The notes below the pieces were generated by a model. It did not search any database and was not told where the DNA came from. It saw nothing but the letters and a program-made list of their open reading frames with translations. The translations under genes and the position numbers were made by a program. Below are positions 8,150 to 19,068 of a stretch of DNA of 45,738 nt, in pieces; positions within the stretch are counted from its first letter, which is position 1; each line of letters starts with the position of its first letter. The stretch lies in NCBI GenBank assembly GCA_016192425.1, contig JACPUE010000005.1, positions 1 to 45,738 of the forward strand, in the 5' to 3' direction. The DNA comes from Burkholderiales bacterium (GTDB lineage Bacteria; Pseudomonadota; Gammaproteobacteria; Burkholderiales; Burkholderiaceae_C).

Positions 8150-8175
<26 letters not shown>
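7813..8175 (+). CDS. RidA/YjgF-family protein
   Basis: A 120-residue protein of the RidA (YjgF/YER057c/UK114) family, whose best-known members hydrolyse reactive enamine or imine intermediates such as 2-aminoacrylate. The C-terminal block PARACVSAEL, containing the conserved arginine (Arg95), and the following PDYLLEIVFTVAV strand are typical. Many RidA subfamilies have other or unknown substrates, and this one has no diagnostic neighbour. The start ATG 7813 follows the structured repeat and about 50 bases of spacer. Its 3' end overlaps the convergent ABC ATPase gene by 26 bases. Confidence 0.85.
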
Positions 8176-8878
<703 letters not shown>

Positions 8879-8880
8879 CG

Positions 8881-10109
<1,229 letters not shown>

Positions 10110-10110
<1 letters not shown>

Positions 10111-11389
10111 CAGCGCCCCACGCCCAGGGCGAGGGCCGCACCTGCCGCGCCGCCCTCTCCCGTGCGCACCCCGGCGGCCTGCTCCCAAGGCACGGGCCGC
10201 GGGCGCACACGCTGGCCCGGCTGCACGGCGGCGGCGCGCAGCACCCAGTCATCGGGCGAGAGACCGTCCTGCACCTCGAAGGCATCGAGCGTGCGCAGGC
10301 CCACGCGCACGCGGCGCAGTTCGGCCCGGCCATCGCTGGCTACCAGCAACTGCGCCGTATCGCCCTCGATGGGCGCGCGCAGCACCGACAGCGGCAGTGC
10401 CAGGGCACGCTCGCTGCGGCCCGTTTCCACCTCCACCGACAGCGTCATGTCTTCACGCAAAAAACCGGGCGGCGCCTGCTCCAGCGCCAGCTTGACCTCG
10501 ATGGCGCCGCGCTGCGCATCCACCCCCGGCGCAATCGACTGCACCCGTGCCCCGAACGGCTGGCCCGCAAAGGCATCGGCCAGCACGGCGGCGTGCTGGC
10601 CCGGCTGCAACTGCTGCAAAAAACGCTCGTCCACCTGGGCCACGAGCTGCGTGGGGCCATCCAGCGCCAGCATCAGCAGGGCCTTGCCCGGCTGCACGAT
10701 CTGGCCGGGCTCCACGCTGCGCAGGATCACACGCCCATCCCCGCTGGCGCGCAGCGCGGCCTGCGCCAGCCGAGCCTGGGCGGCCTGCGTGGCGGCGCGT
10801 GCGGCGTCCCACTGGGCCTGGGCCTGCGCGGTATCGGCCCCGGCATCGCCCTGGGCCTGCCACTGGGCCTGGGCAGCGGCCTGCTGGGCCAGCGCCACAT
10901 CCAGCGCACGCCGTGCTTCGTCGCGCTGGGCCGGGCTGTAGAAGCCCTGGGCCGCCAAGGGCTCCACACGGTCGAACTGGGCGCGTGCCGCGCGCACGCT
11001 GGCGTCGGCCTGGGCCAGGGCCGCCTGCGCCGCCTGGCGCCCGGTGCCGCGCAGGCCTGCCAGGCGCGCGCGCGCCTGCTGCTCGGCCGCCTGGGCCTGC
11101 GCCAAGGCGGCCTGGGCCTCGTCGGCTTCGAGCTGCACCAGCACCTGGCCAGCGCGCACGCGCGCGCCCTCGTCTACCGCCACCCGCGCCACGCGCGCCG
11201 TCACGGTGCTGCCCAGCTCCACGCGCGCCAGGCTTTCCACCCGCGCGGAAAACTGCAGGCTGCGCACCAGCGGCCCCTGGCGCGGCTGCACGGCGTCGAC
11301 CGCGGCAGGCCGGGCGGCCAGCCAGGCCGCGCCCGCCAGCAGCAGCGCCAGCATGCCCGCCACCAAGACGCGGCGCCCGCGCAGCGCCG

Positions 11390-11393
<4 letters not shown>
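10110..11393 (-). CDS. HlyD/MacA-type periplasmic adaptor subunit
   Basis: A 427-residue membrane-fusion protein. A single N-terminal membrane segment (about 9-28) is followed by a lipoyl-like half ([19 protein letters not shown]), a long alanine- and glutamine-rich coiled-coil hairpin (about 85-215), the second lipoyl half ([16 protein letters not shown]) and beta-barrel domains. Such proteins link an inner-membrane transporter to an outer-membrane channel. It overlaps ruvB by four bases (ATGA) upstream and the permease by one base downstream, so it is translationally coupled to both. No outer-membrane partner of the TolC kind was seen in the window. Confidence 0.88.
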
Positions 11394-12460
<1,067 letters not shown>

Positions 12461-12616
12461 GGTGCGAGGCAGCCAGGTACTGCAGAAATGAAGGCAGGTG
12501 CGCCTTTGCGGAAGGTGAAAACGATTTTTGCACAGCACAGCCGAATGCCATAATGCCACGCAGTACCCTGCACCTTTCAATAGGGAACAAACATTTTTTT
12601 ACATGAGAGGCATGGA

Positions 12617-13162
12617 ATGAAGTATCGCTACTGGGTAGGACTTATTGCTTCGGCGTGCATGGTGGGCACCGCCCACGCCGATCTGCTGAACATCAGCACG
12701 ACTTCGCTGGAATCGACTACGGAAGAAGCGATTGCCTGCACCATCATCGCCACCACTGGCGCCACCTACCAGGGCTACAAAGTGCTGGTTGCGTTTTCTG
12801 AGGATGTCGGCTCAGGAGCCAACCCAACCATGCGGGTGCAGTCGCTTCGCTCAAATATCGTGTACACGAACGACGACTGGCAGGGGATGCAATATCTGAA
12901 TGGCCAGGCGCTGGACAATGGCAGTGCGGTGGCGGGCATTTACTCTAACGGCGTGGGGCGCACGCCCAGGGCCACTACGGATTCCGCGATCCTGACCTTG
13001 TTCGCGCCCGGTGACGCGGTCTGTGCTTACTCCAAAGAGGTCAGCAGCACCAACCTGAAAAAAGTCAGCGTCGCCTTGACGGACATTACCGACAAGGTGC
13101 TGGCGAGCAAGAATCTCTCCACCTCCGAGACTTTCACCATCCAGAAGTGGTTGCCCCGCTGA
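12617..13162 (+). CDS. small secreted protein with an NDDW-type beta domain
   Basis: A 181-residue exported protein of unknown function. The signal peptide ends at THAD (about residue 21). The mature part is beta-strand-rich, with lower GC than its neighbours. The spacing of NPTMRV..., NIVYTNDDW and DSAILTLFAPGDAVCAY resembles a C-terminal repeat domain seen in many large bacterial surface proteins, in which an ADPTL strand, a NDDW turn, an ESA block and a PGAYT strand recur. This similarity is from memory of the pattern, not a search. The N-terminal half (LNISTTSLE) also fits such a domain. A GAGAGG-like Shine-Dalgarno (ATGAGAGG) lies about eight bases upstream of ATG 12617. Confidence 0.7.
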   Translation: MKYRYWVGLIASACMVGTAHADLLNISTTSLESTTEEAIACTIIATTGATYQGYKVLVAFSEDVGSGANPTMRVQSLRSNIVYTNDDWQGMQYLNGQALDNGSAVAGIYSNGVGRTPRATTDSAILTLFAPGDAVCAYSKEVSSTNLKKVSVALTDITDKVLASKNLSTSETFTIQKWLPR

Positions 13163-13174
13163 GGCGGCAACCCC

Positions 13175-13209
13175 AGGACTGGGCCAGGCACGACGCCTGG
13201 CCCAGGGTT
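13175..13209. terminator. strong hairpin between convergent genes
   Basis: CTGGGCCAGGC (13179-13189) and GCCTGGCCCAG (13195-13205) form a perfect 11-base-pair stem with a five-base loop. It sits between the convergent secreted-protein gene and the protease gene. There is no T-run, so it is only terminator-like, perhaps bidirectional. Confidence 0.6.
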
Positions 13210-13247
13210 CGCAGCGCGCAGTGGCGCTGCAAACCCTAAGGCCGTCG

Positions 13248-14786
13248 TCAATTGCTCCGCAGGGATTGCAGGATGCGCACGATGTTGTCCAGCGCTGCAA
13301 CGCCCCCACCACCCGACGGCGGAGTGCTTTGGCCGCCCAGCCAATTCTTCAGCCCCTGGGCATAAGACACATCGAAACGGCCGTAGTAGTCCATCGCACC
13401 CCTGTTCGTGCAGGATGCCCCGCCACCGTACAGATTGCCCACGACGTAGCGGCCGTCGCCTGAGAAAATCGCCGATCCGCTGCTTCCGCCCTGGGTGGTG
13501 CCAGAATTCCAGCCCACCACATAGAAGTTGCCCGTACTGCCGGTGCAGCCGAATTGGTTTCCTTCGGTTGCCACGCAGCTGGTCTGTCCGGCAATTTGGC
13601 CTTTGCTGATCTTGAGCATGTCCCCAGCGGGATGGTGCAGCCCCACGATGGCAGCGCCATTGGACATGGCAGAGCCGGAAGCATCCCACCCAGCGAAATA
13701 GGCGCCCGCAGGAGGGGCATCGTCCAACCGCATGAGCGACACATCGGTGCTGCTGCTGGCATACAGCAAGGTGGCGCCGTTATAGAGCTTGGTCGTGGTA
13801 CTGGACAGTGCACGCGAATTGCACGCAGATGCGCGGTAGAACCAATCGGTTTGCAGCGTGGAGGCCGCAGTCTGGGTCGAAATGCAGTGGTTGGCGCTCA
13901 GAAAATACGGCGTGCCGGAATTCTTCGCATCGTTGAGCAGAGTGCCGCTGCAGGCATAGCTGTTGCCGCCAGAAGTGAACAGCATGCGGGCCACTGCGTT
14001 GCTTTGGGTGGTGAAGCCGCTGTCGCACACGGCATCTTGGTTGCAAGATGCAGACTCATTGATCTTGGTTTGCGCTGCGCTGTCTTCGTGCAAATCCAAG
14101 TCCGTGAAAATATGAGACACCGTGGGCACGGCAATCTGCACCGTATCAACCACCTCGCCGGCAGGCAGCTCGATCTCCAGCGTCACTTCGTCCGAGCCGA
14201 TATCTGGAGTCCACCAGGTGCGCGCCTCCGCACTGTCCCCTGCGGCTTGGGTGTTGCGCAGCACATGGAGGAGAACGTCTTTGCCGCTGATCTGGAACAC
14301 CGTGCCCGAGCGGGCCTGGCTGTAAACGCGCAGTACGGCCGATTCCGGCAGCGAGGTGACCTGCACCCCCAGCCGCAGCCCCAATGCCTCCTTGGCGGAA
14401 ATGCTCAGGGCCGCTACCTGGGCGCCCGTGGCGCTGCGGCTCCACTGCAGTTGCTGTCGCGTCTGCTCCACCGTGGCAGCCGCCGACACCGCCCGCGCCT
14501 CACCCACCATGCGCGGACCAGGCAAAACGGGCGCCAGCAGCGCTTTGTTCGACTCCAGCGCCCCCAAAGCGATGCGAGCTGGCACGGGAACGGCATCAAC
14601 CGAGCGCGACTTCACAGGGGATGCAGTGGCCGCAACAGTTGCTTGCGAAGCCACCATGCCCTCCGCCCGCAGCGCGGGCTTGGCTGCAGCATCGGCAGCG
14701 GTCTGGCCATCACCGCCACACCCAGACAGCACAGCACCCAGCAATGCCAAGCCTACGCCACTCAATTTCTTCCAATTTTTACGCAT
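13248..14786 (-). CDS. secreted lipoprotein serine protease, lysyl-endopeptidase-like
   Basis: A 512-residue trypsin-fold protease. A lipoprotein signal (AVLSGC, Cys23) is followed by a long low-complexity and propeptide-like region (about 24-240) and then a chymotrypsin-type domain. The catalytic triad is visible as His300 in SANHC, Asp348 in STDVSLMRL and Ser436 in GGSSGSAIF. The many cysteines and the order of motifs match Achromobacter lysyl endopeptidase and its relatives. The extreme C-terminus (VAALDNIVRILQSLRSN) follows a proline/glycine linker and may be a separate small module. ATG 14786 was chosen over 14807 because GAGGG lies just upstream. It follows ruvA by 35 bases on the same strand. 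Confidence 0.85.
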   Translation of the reverse strand: MRKNWKKLSGVGLALLGAVLSGCGGDGQTAADAAAKPALRAEGMVASQATVAATASPVKSRSVDAVPVPARIALGALESNKALLAPVLPGPRMVGEARAVSAAATVEQTRQQLQWSRSATGAQVAALSISAKEALGLRLGVQVTSLPESAVLRVYSQARSGTVFQISGKDVLLHVLRNTQAAGDSAEARTWWTPDIGSDEVTLEIELPAGEVVDTVQIAVPTVSHIFTDLDLHEDSAAQTKINESASCNQDAVCDSGFTTQSNAVARMLFTSGGNSYACSGTLLNDAKNSGTPYFLSANHCISTQTAASTLQTDWFYRASACNSRALSSTTTKLYNGATLLYASSSTDVSLMRLDDAPPAGAYFAGWDASGSAMSNGAAIVGLHHPAGDMLKISKGQIAGQTSCVATEGNQFGCTGSTGNFYVVGWNSGTTQGGSSGSAIFSGDGRYVVGNLYGGGASCTNRGAMDYYGRFDVSYAQGLKNWLGGQSTPPSGGGGVAALDNIVRILQSLRSN

Positions 14787-14821
14787 TGTTACCCTCGTTT
14801 CCTTCATGACTACCGGTTTTT

Positions 14822-15397
14822 TTACTTCGCCAGCGCCTTGAGCGCCAGCTTGATTCCCTCGCTGACCGCCACATCCACAGGTAAAGCCTTGAGTGCAGCC
14901 GCTGCTTCCTTGTCGTTGTACCCTAAAGCAAGCAAGGCCTGAAGAATATCGCCCTGCGCCCCGCTGACCGGCGCAGCGCCGCTGCCCCCTAATGCACCCA
15001 CCAGTTTGCCCTTGAGCTCCAGCAACAAGCGCTCGGCCGTTTTCTTGCCAATGCCCGGCACCTTGACCAGCCGCCCGGCCTCCTGCAATGCCACGGCCTG
15101 GGTCAGGTCGTCCACGTCCATGCCGCTGAGGATGGACAGCGCGGTGCGCGGGCCCACGCCCGAGATCTTGATGAGTTCGCGGAACGCCGCACGCTCGCGC
15201 GCCGTGGCAAAGCCGTACAGCAGTTGCGCATCCTCGCGCACGATGAACTGCGTGAGCAGGCCCACCGGCTGGCCCACGGCGGGCAGGTTGTAGAAGGTGC
15301 TCATGCTGACCTGCACCTCGTAGCCCACGCCATGGCAGTCCACCAGCACCTCGGGCGGGTTCTTCTCCAGGAGCTGGCCGGTCAATTTGCCTATCAT
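14822..15397 (-). CDS. ruvA: Holliday junction DNA-binding protein RuvA
   Basis: A 191-residue RuvA. It has the N-terminal OB-fold start [12 protein letters not shown], two helix-hairpin-helix motifs ([13 protein letters not shown] and [20 protein letters not shown]) and the C-terminal domain that binds RuvB ([14 protein letters not shown]). It holds Holliday junctions and loads RuvB. Length is normal for the family. Its start lies 46 bases from the divergent phoH start. ruvB is not adjacent: a protease gene and a secreted-protein gene separate them, which is unlike the ruvAB order common in other bacteria. Confidence 0.95.
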   Translation of the reverse strand: MIGKLTGQLLEKNPPEVLVDCHGVGYEVQVSMSTFYNLPAVGQPVGLLTQFIVREDAQLLYGFATARERAAFRELIKISGVGPRTALSILSGMDVDDLTQAVALQEAGRLVKVPGIGKKTAERLLLELKGKLVGALGGSGAAPVSGAQGDILQALLALGYNDKEAAAALKALPVDVAVSEGIKLALKALAK

Positions 15398-15443
15398 TGG
15401 TGTCCTTTGTCGCCGTCCGGCGCATTCCGACGGAATTATCAAC

Positions 15444-16397
15444 GTGATCCTGCGCCACACCTTCACCCCCCACAACAACCTGCGCCTGGGCCATCTGTGC
15501 GGCCCGGCAGACGTTCACCTGCGCACCATCGAGGCCGCGCTGCAGGTGAGCATTGCCCACCGGCACGAGCAGTTCAAGGTCGATGGCCCCAAGGCCCGCG
15601 CCACGCAGGCGCTGGAGGTGCTGCAGGCGGTGTACGAGCTGGCCGACCACCCGATCAGCGAGGCCCAGCTGCAGCTCATGCTGGCTGTCGACGCCGCCCT
15701 GGCCGCCGAGGCCGACACCAGCCCCGCGCCGCTGAACACCCGCCGCGCCGACCTGCGCGCACGCACGCCCACCCAGGCCCTGTACCTGGACAACATCGCC
15801 ACGCACGACATCACCTTCGGCATCGGCCCGGCGGGCACCGGCAAGACCTACCTGGCCGTGGCCTGCGCGGTCGATGCGCTGGAGCGCAGCAACGTGCAGC
15901 GCATCGTGCTCACGCGCCCGGCCGTGGAGGCGGGCGAGCGCCTGGGTTTTCTGCCTGGCGACCTGACGCAGAAGGTGGATCCCTACCTGCGCCCGCTGTA
16001 CGACGCGCTGTACGACCTGATGGGTTTTGACCGCGTGCAAAAAGCCTTCGAGCGCAACACGCTGGAGATCGCGCCGCTGGCCTTCATGCGCGGGCGCACG
16101 CTGAACAACGCCTTCGTCATCCTTGACGAGGCGCAGAACACCACGCCCGAGCAGATGAAGATGTTCCTCACGCGCATCGGCTTCGGCTCGCGCGCCGTGG
16201 TCACGGGCGACGTGAGCCAGATCGACCTGCCCAAGGGCGCACTGAGCGGCCTGATCGACGCCGAACGCGTGCTCAAGCGCGTCAAGGGCATTGCCGTCAC
16301 GCGCTTCACCAGTGCCGACGTGGTGCGCCACCCGCTGGTGGCGCGCATCGTCGATGCCTACGACGCCCAACGCAGTCGGCGCGGCAGCGGCGAATAA
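15444..16397 (+). CDS. phoH: PhoH-like ATPase
   Basis: A 317-residue PhoH-family P-loop protein. Walker A is GPAGTGKT in [15 protein letters not shown], Walker B is [16 protein letters not shown] and a sensor-like [11 protein letters not shown] follows. Homologues sit next to ybeY in many proteobacteria and are thought to act in RNA metabolism, though the biochemical role is not settled. I chose the GTG at 15444 ([12 protein letters not shown]) as start because the conserved N-terminus begins there; the in-frame ATG at 15387 overlaps the start of divergent ruvA. The stop is followed closely by a repeat element and then ybeY. Confidence 0.9.
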   Translation: MILRHTFTPHNNLRLGHLCGPADVHLRTIEAALQVSIAHRHEQFKVDGPKARATQALEVLQAVYELADHPISEAQLQLMLAVDAALAAEADTSPAPLNTRRADLRARTPTQALYLDNIATHDITFGIGPAGTGKTYLAVACAVDALERSNVQRIVLTRPAVEAGERLGFLPGDLTQKVDPYLRPLYDALYDLMGFDRVQKAFERNTLEIAPLAFMRGRTLNNAFVILDEAQNTTPEQMKMFLTRIGFGSRAVVTGDVSQIDLPKGALSGLIDAERVLKRVKGIAVTRFTSADVVRHPLVARIVDAYDAQRSRRGSGE

Positions 16398-16402
16398 CTC
16401 CT

Positions 16403-16459
16403 GAATTAATAGCTGCTTGCGCAATATGAGCGGGCGCTGGAGGCCAAAATGGCTCTGAA
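16403..16459 (+). repeat. 57-base interspersed repeat, copy A (phoH-ybeY junction)
   Basis: The copy has the family hallmarks TAATAGCTGCTTGCGC, then GGCGCTGGAGGCCAAAATGGC. It starts six bases after the phoH stop and runs across the ybeY start codon at 16449. The repeat's GGAGG serves as a good ribosome-binding site for ybeY and its following bases form the start codon. Other copies or variants lie at 17771, 20051, 32221, 37147 and 39375. Confidence 0.8.
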
Positions 16460-16907
16460 CCACCTCACGCTTTCCCTGCAATTCGCCCGTGGCGATGAAA
16501 CGGCGGCCCACCGCGCCGTGCTGCCGCGCCACAAGGTCGCGCGCTGGATCCGCCACGCCCTTTCGCTGGATGCAGAGATCACCGTGCGCATCGTCGGCGA
16601 GGACGAAGGCCGCCAGCTCAACCACGGCTACCGGCACAAGGACTACGCTACCAACGTGCTGACCTTCGATTACACCCAGGAGCCGGTGGTGACTGCCGAC
16701 CTGGTGCTCTGCGCCCCCGTGGTCGAGCGCGAGGCGCGCGAGCAGAACAAAAGCCTGGAAGAACACTACGCCCACCTGCTGGTGCACGGCACATTGCACG
16801 CCCAGGGCTGGGACCACGAGACCAGCGCGCAGGACGCGCAGGAAATGGAGGCCTACGAGACTGCCATCCTGCAGGAGCTGGGGTTCGACGACCCCTACGC
16901 GCAATGA
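16449..16907 (+). CDS. ybeY: endoribonuclease YbeY
   Basis: A 152-residue YbeY, a zinc-dependent endoribonuclease involved in 16S rRNA 3' maturation and ribosome quality control. The metal motif [11 protein letters not shown] gives ligands His113, His117 and His123, and the conserved [13 protein letters not shown] block precedes it. It lies downstream of phoH, the usual order. The GGAGG eight bases before ATG 16449 and the ATG itself fall within a copy of an interspersed repeat, so part of the translation start is repeat-derived. There is no better in-frame start before the conserved region. Confidence 0.94.
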   Translation: MALNHLTLSLQFARGDETAAHRAVLPRHKVARWIRHALSLDAEITVRIVGEDEGRQLNHGYRHKDYATNVLTFDYTQEPVVTADLVLCAPVVEREAREQNKSLEEHYAHLLVHGTLHAQGWDHETSAQDAQEMEAYETAILQELGFDDPYAQ

Positions 16908-16922
16908 GCCCCATGCGAGGCG

Positions 16923-16939
16923 GGCAAAACACTTTTGCC
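16923..16939. terminator. short hairpin after ybeY
   Basis: GGCAAAA (16923-16929) and TTTTGCC (16933-16939) form a perfect seven-pair stem with a three-base loop, 15 bases after the ybeY stop. It lacks a following T-run, so termination is only possible, not shown. Confidence 0.4.
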
Positions 16940-16965
16940 TGAAACCCGACTACCCCGCAACCTAA

Positions 16966-17010
16966 GATCGGCACGGCACCGTTCGTGCAGTCCCCCTGTT
17001 TGTGCCGATC
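16966..17010 (+). promoter_or_regulatory. long-range inverted repeat ending at the start codon of the TauE gene
   Basis: GATCGGCAC (16966-16974) and GTGCCGATC (17002-17010) are perfect nine-base complements separated by 27 bases. The second arm ends one base before ATG 17012. In the transcript this would place the ribosome-binding region in a stem. A competing inner pairing (GCACG with CGTGC) also exists. A regulatory role is inferred. Confidence 0.4.
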
Positions 17011-17011
17011 C

Positions 17012-17752
17012 ATGTTCGATACCGCCCTCCTCCTCACCGCCGCTTTCATCGCAGGCGCCCTCAATGCCGTTGCCGGTGGCGGCAGCTTTCTGACACTGCC
17101 CGCGCTCGTCTTCACCGGCGTGCCGCCCGTGGCCGCCAATGCCACGAGCACGGTGGCGCTGCTGCCGGGCTATGTCGCCGGTGCCTGGGGCTTTCGTGAA
17201 GACACCGCCCCGCCGCCGGGGCTGTCGATGCGGCTGCTGGTGGTGCTCTCGCTGATCGGCGGTGCGGCGGGCGCGGCGCTGCTGCTGGTCACGCCCGACG
17301 CCACTTTCCGCAAGGTGGTGCCCTGGCTGCTGCTGGCGGCCACGGCGCTGTTTGCCTTCGGCCCCTGGCTGCGCGCGCGGCTGGCGGGCGGCAAGCCCTC
17401 CACCGCCCGCGCCACCGTGGGCGTGCTGGCCGTGGCGGGCTATGGCGGCTACTTCAACGGCGGGCTGGGCATCTTGCTGCTGGCCCTGTTCGGCCTGCTG
17501 GGGCAAACCAACCTCAACGCCATGAACGGGCTGAAAAACTGGGTCTCGGCCCTGCTCACGGCCATTGCCGTGGCCATCTACGCCGCAGGCGGCGTGGTGC
17601 ACTGGCCCCAGGCGCTGCTGATGATGCTGGCGGCCACGGCAGGCGGCTATGGCGGCGCGCGCGTGGCGCGCAAGCTGCCCGCGCCGGTGCTGCGCTGGGG
17701 CATCGTGGCCACAGGCCTGGTGATGGCGGGGCTGTTCTTCTGGCGGCAGTGA
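17012..17752 (+). CDS. TauE/SafE-family sulfite/anion exporter-like membrane protein
   Basis: A 246-residue polytopic membrane protein of the TauE/SafE (DUF81) family. The N-terminal block AFIAGALNAVAGGGSFLTLPAL and the internal repeat block GGYFNGGLGILLLALFGLLG are the paired family signatures; about eight membrane segments are visible. Members are linked with export of sulfite, sulfoacetate or other organosulfur anions, but the substrate here is unknown. ATG 17012 is preferred to the upstream GTG at 16985 because it starts just before the first membrane segment. A repeat copy follows its stop. Confidence 0.87.
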   Translation: MFDTALLLTAAFIAGALNAVAGGGSFLTLPALVFTGVPPVAANATSTVALLPGYVAGAWGFREDTAPPPGLSMRLLVVLSLIGGAAGAALLLVTPDATFRKVVPWLLLAATALFAFGPWLRARLAGGKPSTARATVGVLAVAGYGGYFNGGLGILLLALFGLLGQTNLNAMNGLKNWVSALLTAIAVAIYAAGGVVHWPQALLMMLAATAGGYGGARVARKLPAPVLRWGIVATGLVMAGLFFWRQ

Positions 17753-17770
17753 GGCGGCAGGCCCGAAAAA

Positions 17771-17823
17771 ATGAGGCAAAAGTGCCTTCAGCGCTTATTC
17801 TTGCTGCGTTTGATGCTATGAAA
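17771..17823 (-). repeat. interspersed repeat, diverged inverted copy F
   Basis: On the minus strand this reads ATAGCATCAAACGCAGC, then AATAAGCGCTGAAGGC and GCCTCAT. It matches the family pattern ATAGCTGCTTGCGC...AAGCGCTAGAGGCCAA loosely, so I treat it as a variant rather than a firm member. It lies between the TauE gene and the hipA remnant. Confidence 0.5.
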
Positions 17824-17831
17824 CTTGAATG

Positions 17832-18350
17832 TCACTTCAAATACGCATCACGCTGATTCCGCAGGAACGGCCTGTCGATTGCTGCCGCCAAGGAATCGAT
17901 GTCTGCAGCCGCCACACCTGTGCGTGCAAAGTGCGTTTTCCACTGCGCCAGCTCGGGGTAGCCCAGCGGCTCCCCGGCCGCCTTGAGCGCCACACGGATG
18001 CCTGCATGTGCGGCCAGTGTCATGGCGGCGTGCTCCACCAAAGGCATGTCGATGGGTTCGCCGGGCTCGCTGAATTTGAGCACCCACGGCTGACCGTCCA
18101 GCTCCAGCAGCGCCTTGGGGCGGGCACCACCCAGTGTGGTGCCGGGCGTGATCAGCCTGCGCTGCGCCTCATCCACCGGCTCACCCGACGCGATCTGACG
18201 CACCAGCCTTGCCAGGGCCTGTACGTCCGCCAGACGGGGCAACGGGCCAGTGTCACGCGCCACATAGGCGTCGGCCGATACCGAAACGCCCAGGGCACCA
18301 AAACGCTCATCACCAGCAAAGAACAGATAGCCCAGCACCGCCAGGCGCGG
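17832..18350 (-). pseudogene. hipA: HipA-type toxin kinase remnant
   Basis: The frame encodes pieces of a HipA-like serine/threonine kinase, which is about 400 residues when complete. The first recognisable part is RLAVLGYLFFAGDERFGALGVS, continuing to the kinase start LITPGTTLGGARPKALLE and WVLKFSEPGE...VEHAAMTLAAHAGI. It then jumps directly to a C-terminal tail (ELAQWKTHFARTGVAAADIDSLAAAIDRPF). The N-terminal ~100 residues and the central catalytic lobe with the active-site aspartate are missing. The fragment also has no plausible start; its frame enters from within the antitoxin gene. It is almost certainly dead. Motifs are given from memory of the family. Confidence 0.82.
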
Positions 18351-18585
18351 TGGCTGTGGGCGTTGCCAGCCACCACAGGGCAGTGGCGTACACCCCCATG
18401 GAAACGCTGGGATCGCCCTTCTCCATGCGCATGAGTGTGGGCTCGGACACGCCAATGCGCTGCGCCCATGACTTCAGGGGCTCACGCCTGCGTTTGCGGG
18501 CAATGGCCAGGTTTCCGCCCAGCGCGCGCAGATGCGCCAGCACGGCGGAGGGCATGGTCTCCAGGGCAGCAGATCGCTTTGGCAT
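18310..18585 (-). pseudogene. hipB: truncated HipB-like helix-turn-helix antitoxin
   Basis: A 91-residue frame starting at ATG 18585. Residues about 27-60 form an XRE-type helix-turn-helix (ARKRRREPLKSWAQRIGVSEPTLMRMEKGD). After the family-typical VSMGVYATALW the protein diverges into WLATPTATAPGG and stops, and the downstream DNA continues as hipA in another frame. This looks like one deletion that removed the antitoxin C-terminus and the toxin N-terminus. The DNA-binding part may still be made, and its operator-like palindrome directly upstream is intact, so a residual repressor role is possible. Confidence 0.75.
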
Positions 18586-18622
18586 GACATATATGTCAGC
18601 GTATTGCGCTAAAAACATATGT
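18585..18622. promoter_or_regulatory. operator palindromes upstream of the HipB-like gene
   Basis: TGACATATATGTCA (18585-18598) is a perfect 14-base palindrome abutting the antitoxin start codon. A second palindrome, ACATATGT (18615-18622), lies with its centre 27 bases away. Paired palindromes over the promoter are usual for autoregulated toxin-antitoxin loci. The dtd gene ends three bases beyond the second site. Confidence 0.65.
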
Positions 18623-18624
18623 GT

Positions 18625-19068
18625 TCAGGGCGCCATGCGCATCGGAATCGTCACCGGCCCGTCGTTGACCAGGTGCACCTGCATGTCGGCCGCGAACTGG
18701 CCTGTCTGCACGATCGGGTGTAGGGCGCGCGCCTGCTGCACCAGGTAGTCGAACAACCGGCGGCCTTCGTCCGGCGCGGCGGCCTGGCTGAAGCCGGGGC
18801 GGTTGCCGCTCGACGTATCGGCGGCCAGGGTGAACTGGCTCACCAGCAGCAGGCCGCCGCCCACGTCCTGCACGCTCTTGTTCATCTTGCCGGCCTCGTC
18901 GCTGAAGATGCGCAGCTTGAGGATCTTGGCCAGCAGCCTGTCGGCCTCCTGCCCGGTGTCGCCGCGCTCGGCGCACACCAGCACCAGCAAGCCGGGGCCG
19001 ATGGCGCCCACGGTCTGCCCTTCCACATCGACACGTGCCTCACGCACGCGTTGCAAGACACTGATCAC
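18625..19068 (-). CDS. dtd: D-aminoacyl-tRNA deacylase
   Basis: A 147-residue DTD enzyme that removes D-amino acids wrongly attached to tRNA. The two active-site motifs are visible: SQFTLAAD and, near the C-terminus, [13 protein letters not shown] (family NxGPVT). Length is standard. Its ATG at 19068 overlaps the stop of the upstream cation-efflux gene (ATGA), indicating translational coupling on the minus strand. Downstream lies the operator of the broken hipBA locus. Confidence 0.95.
   Translation of the reverse strand: MISVLQRVREARVDVEGQTVGAIGPGLLVLVCAERGDTGQEADRLLAKILKLRIFSDEAGKMNKSVQDVGGGLLLVSQFTLAADTSSGNRPGFSQAAAPDEGRRLFDYLVQQARALHPIVQTGQFAADMQVHLVNDGPVTIPMRMAP

Noticed and set aside
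12528-12554. TTGCAC...CATAAT as a promoter for the secreted-protein gene
   Set aside because: The spacer is only 15 bases, so the match is too weak to list as a feature.
14787-16904. Very long minus-strand open frame continuing upstream of the protease through ruvA, phoH and ybeY
   Set aside because: In GC-rich DNA antisense frames stay open by codon bias. The protease motifs start only after 14786, and phoH and ybeY are clear on the plus strand.
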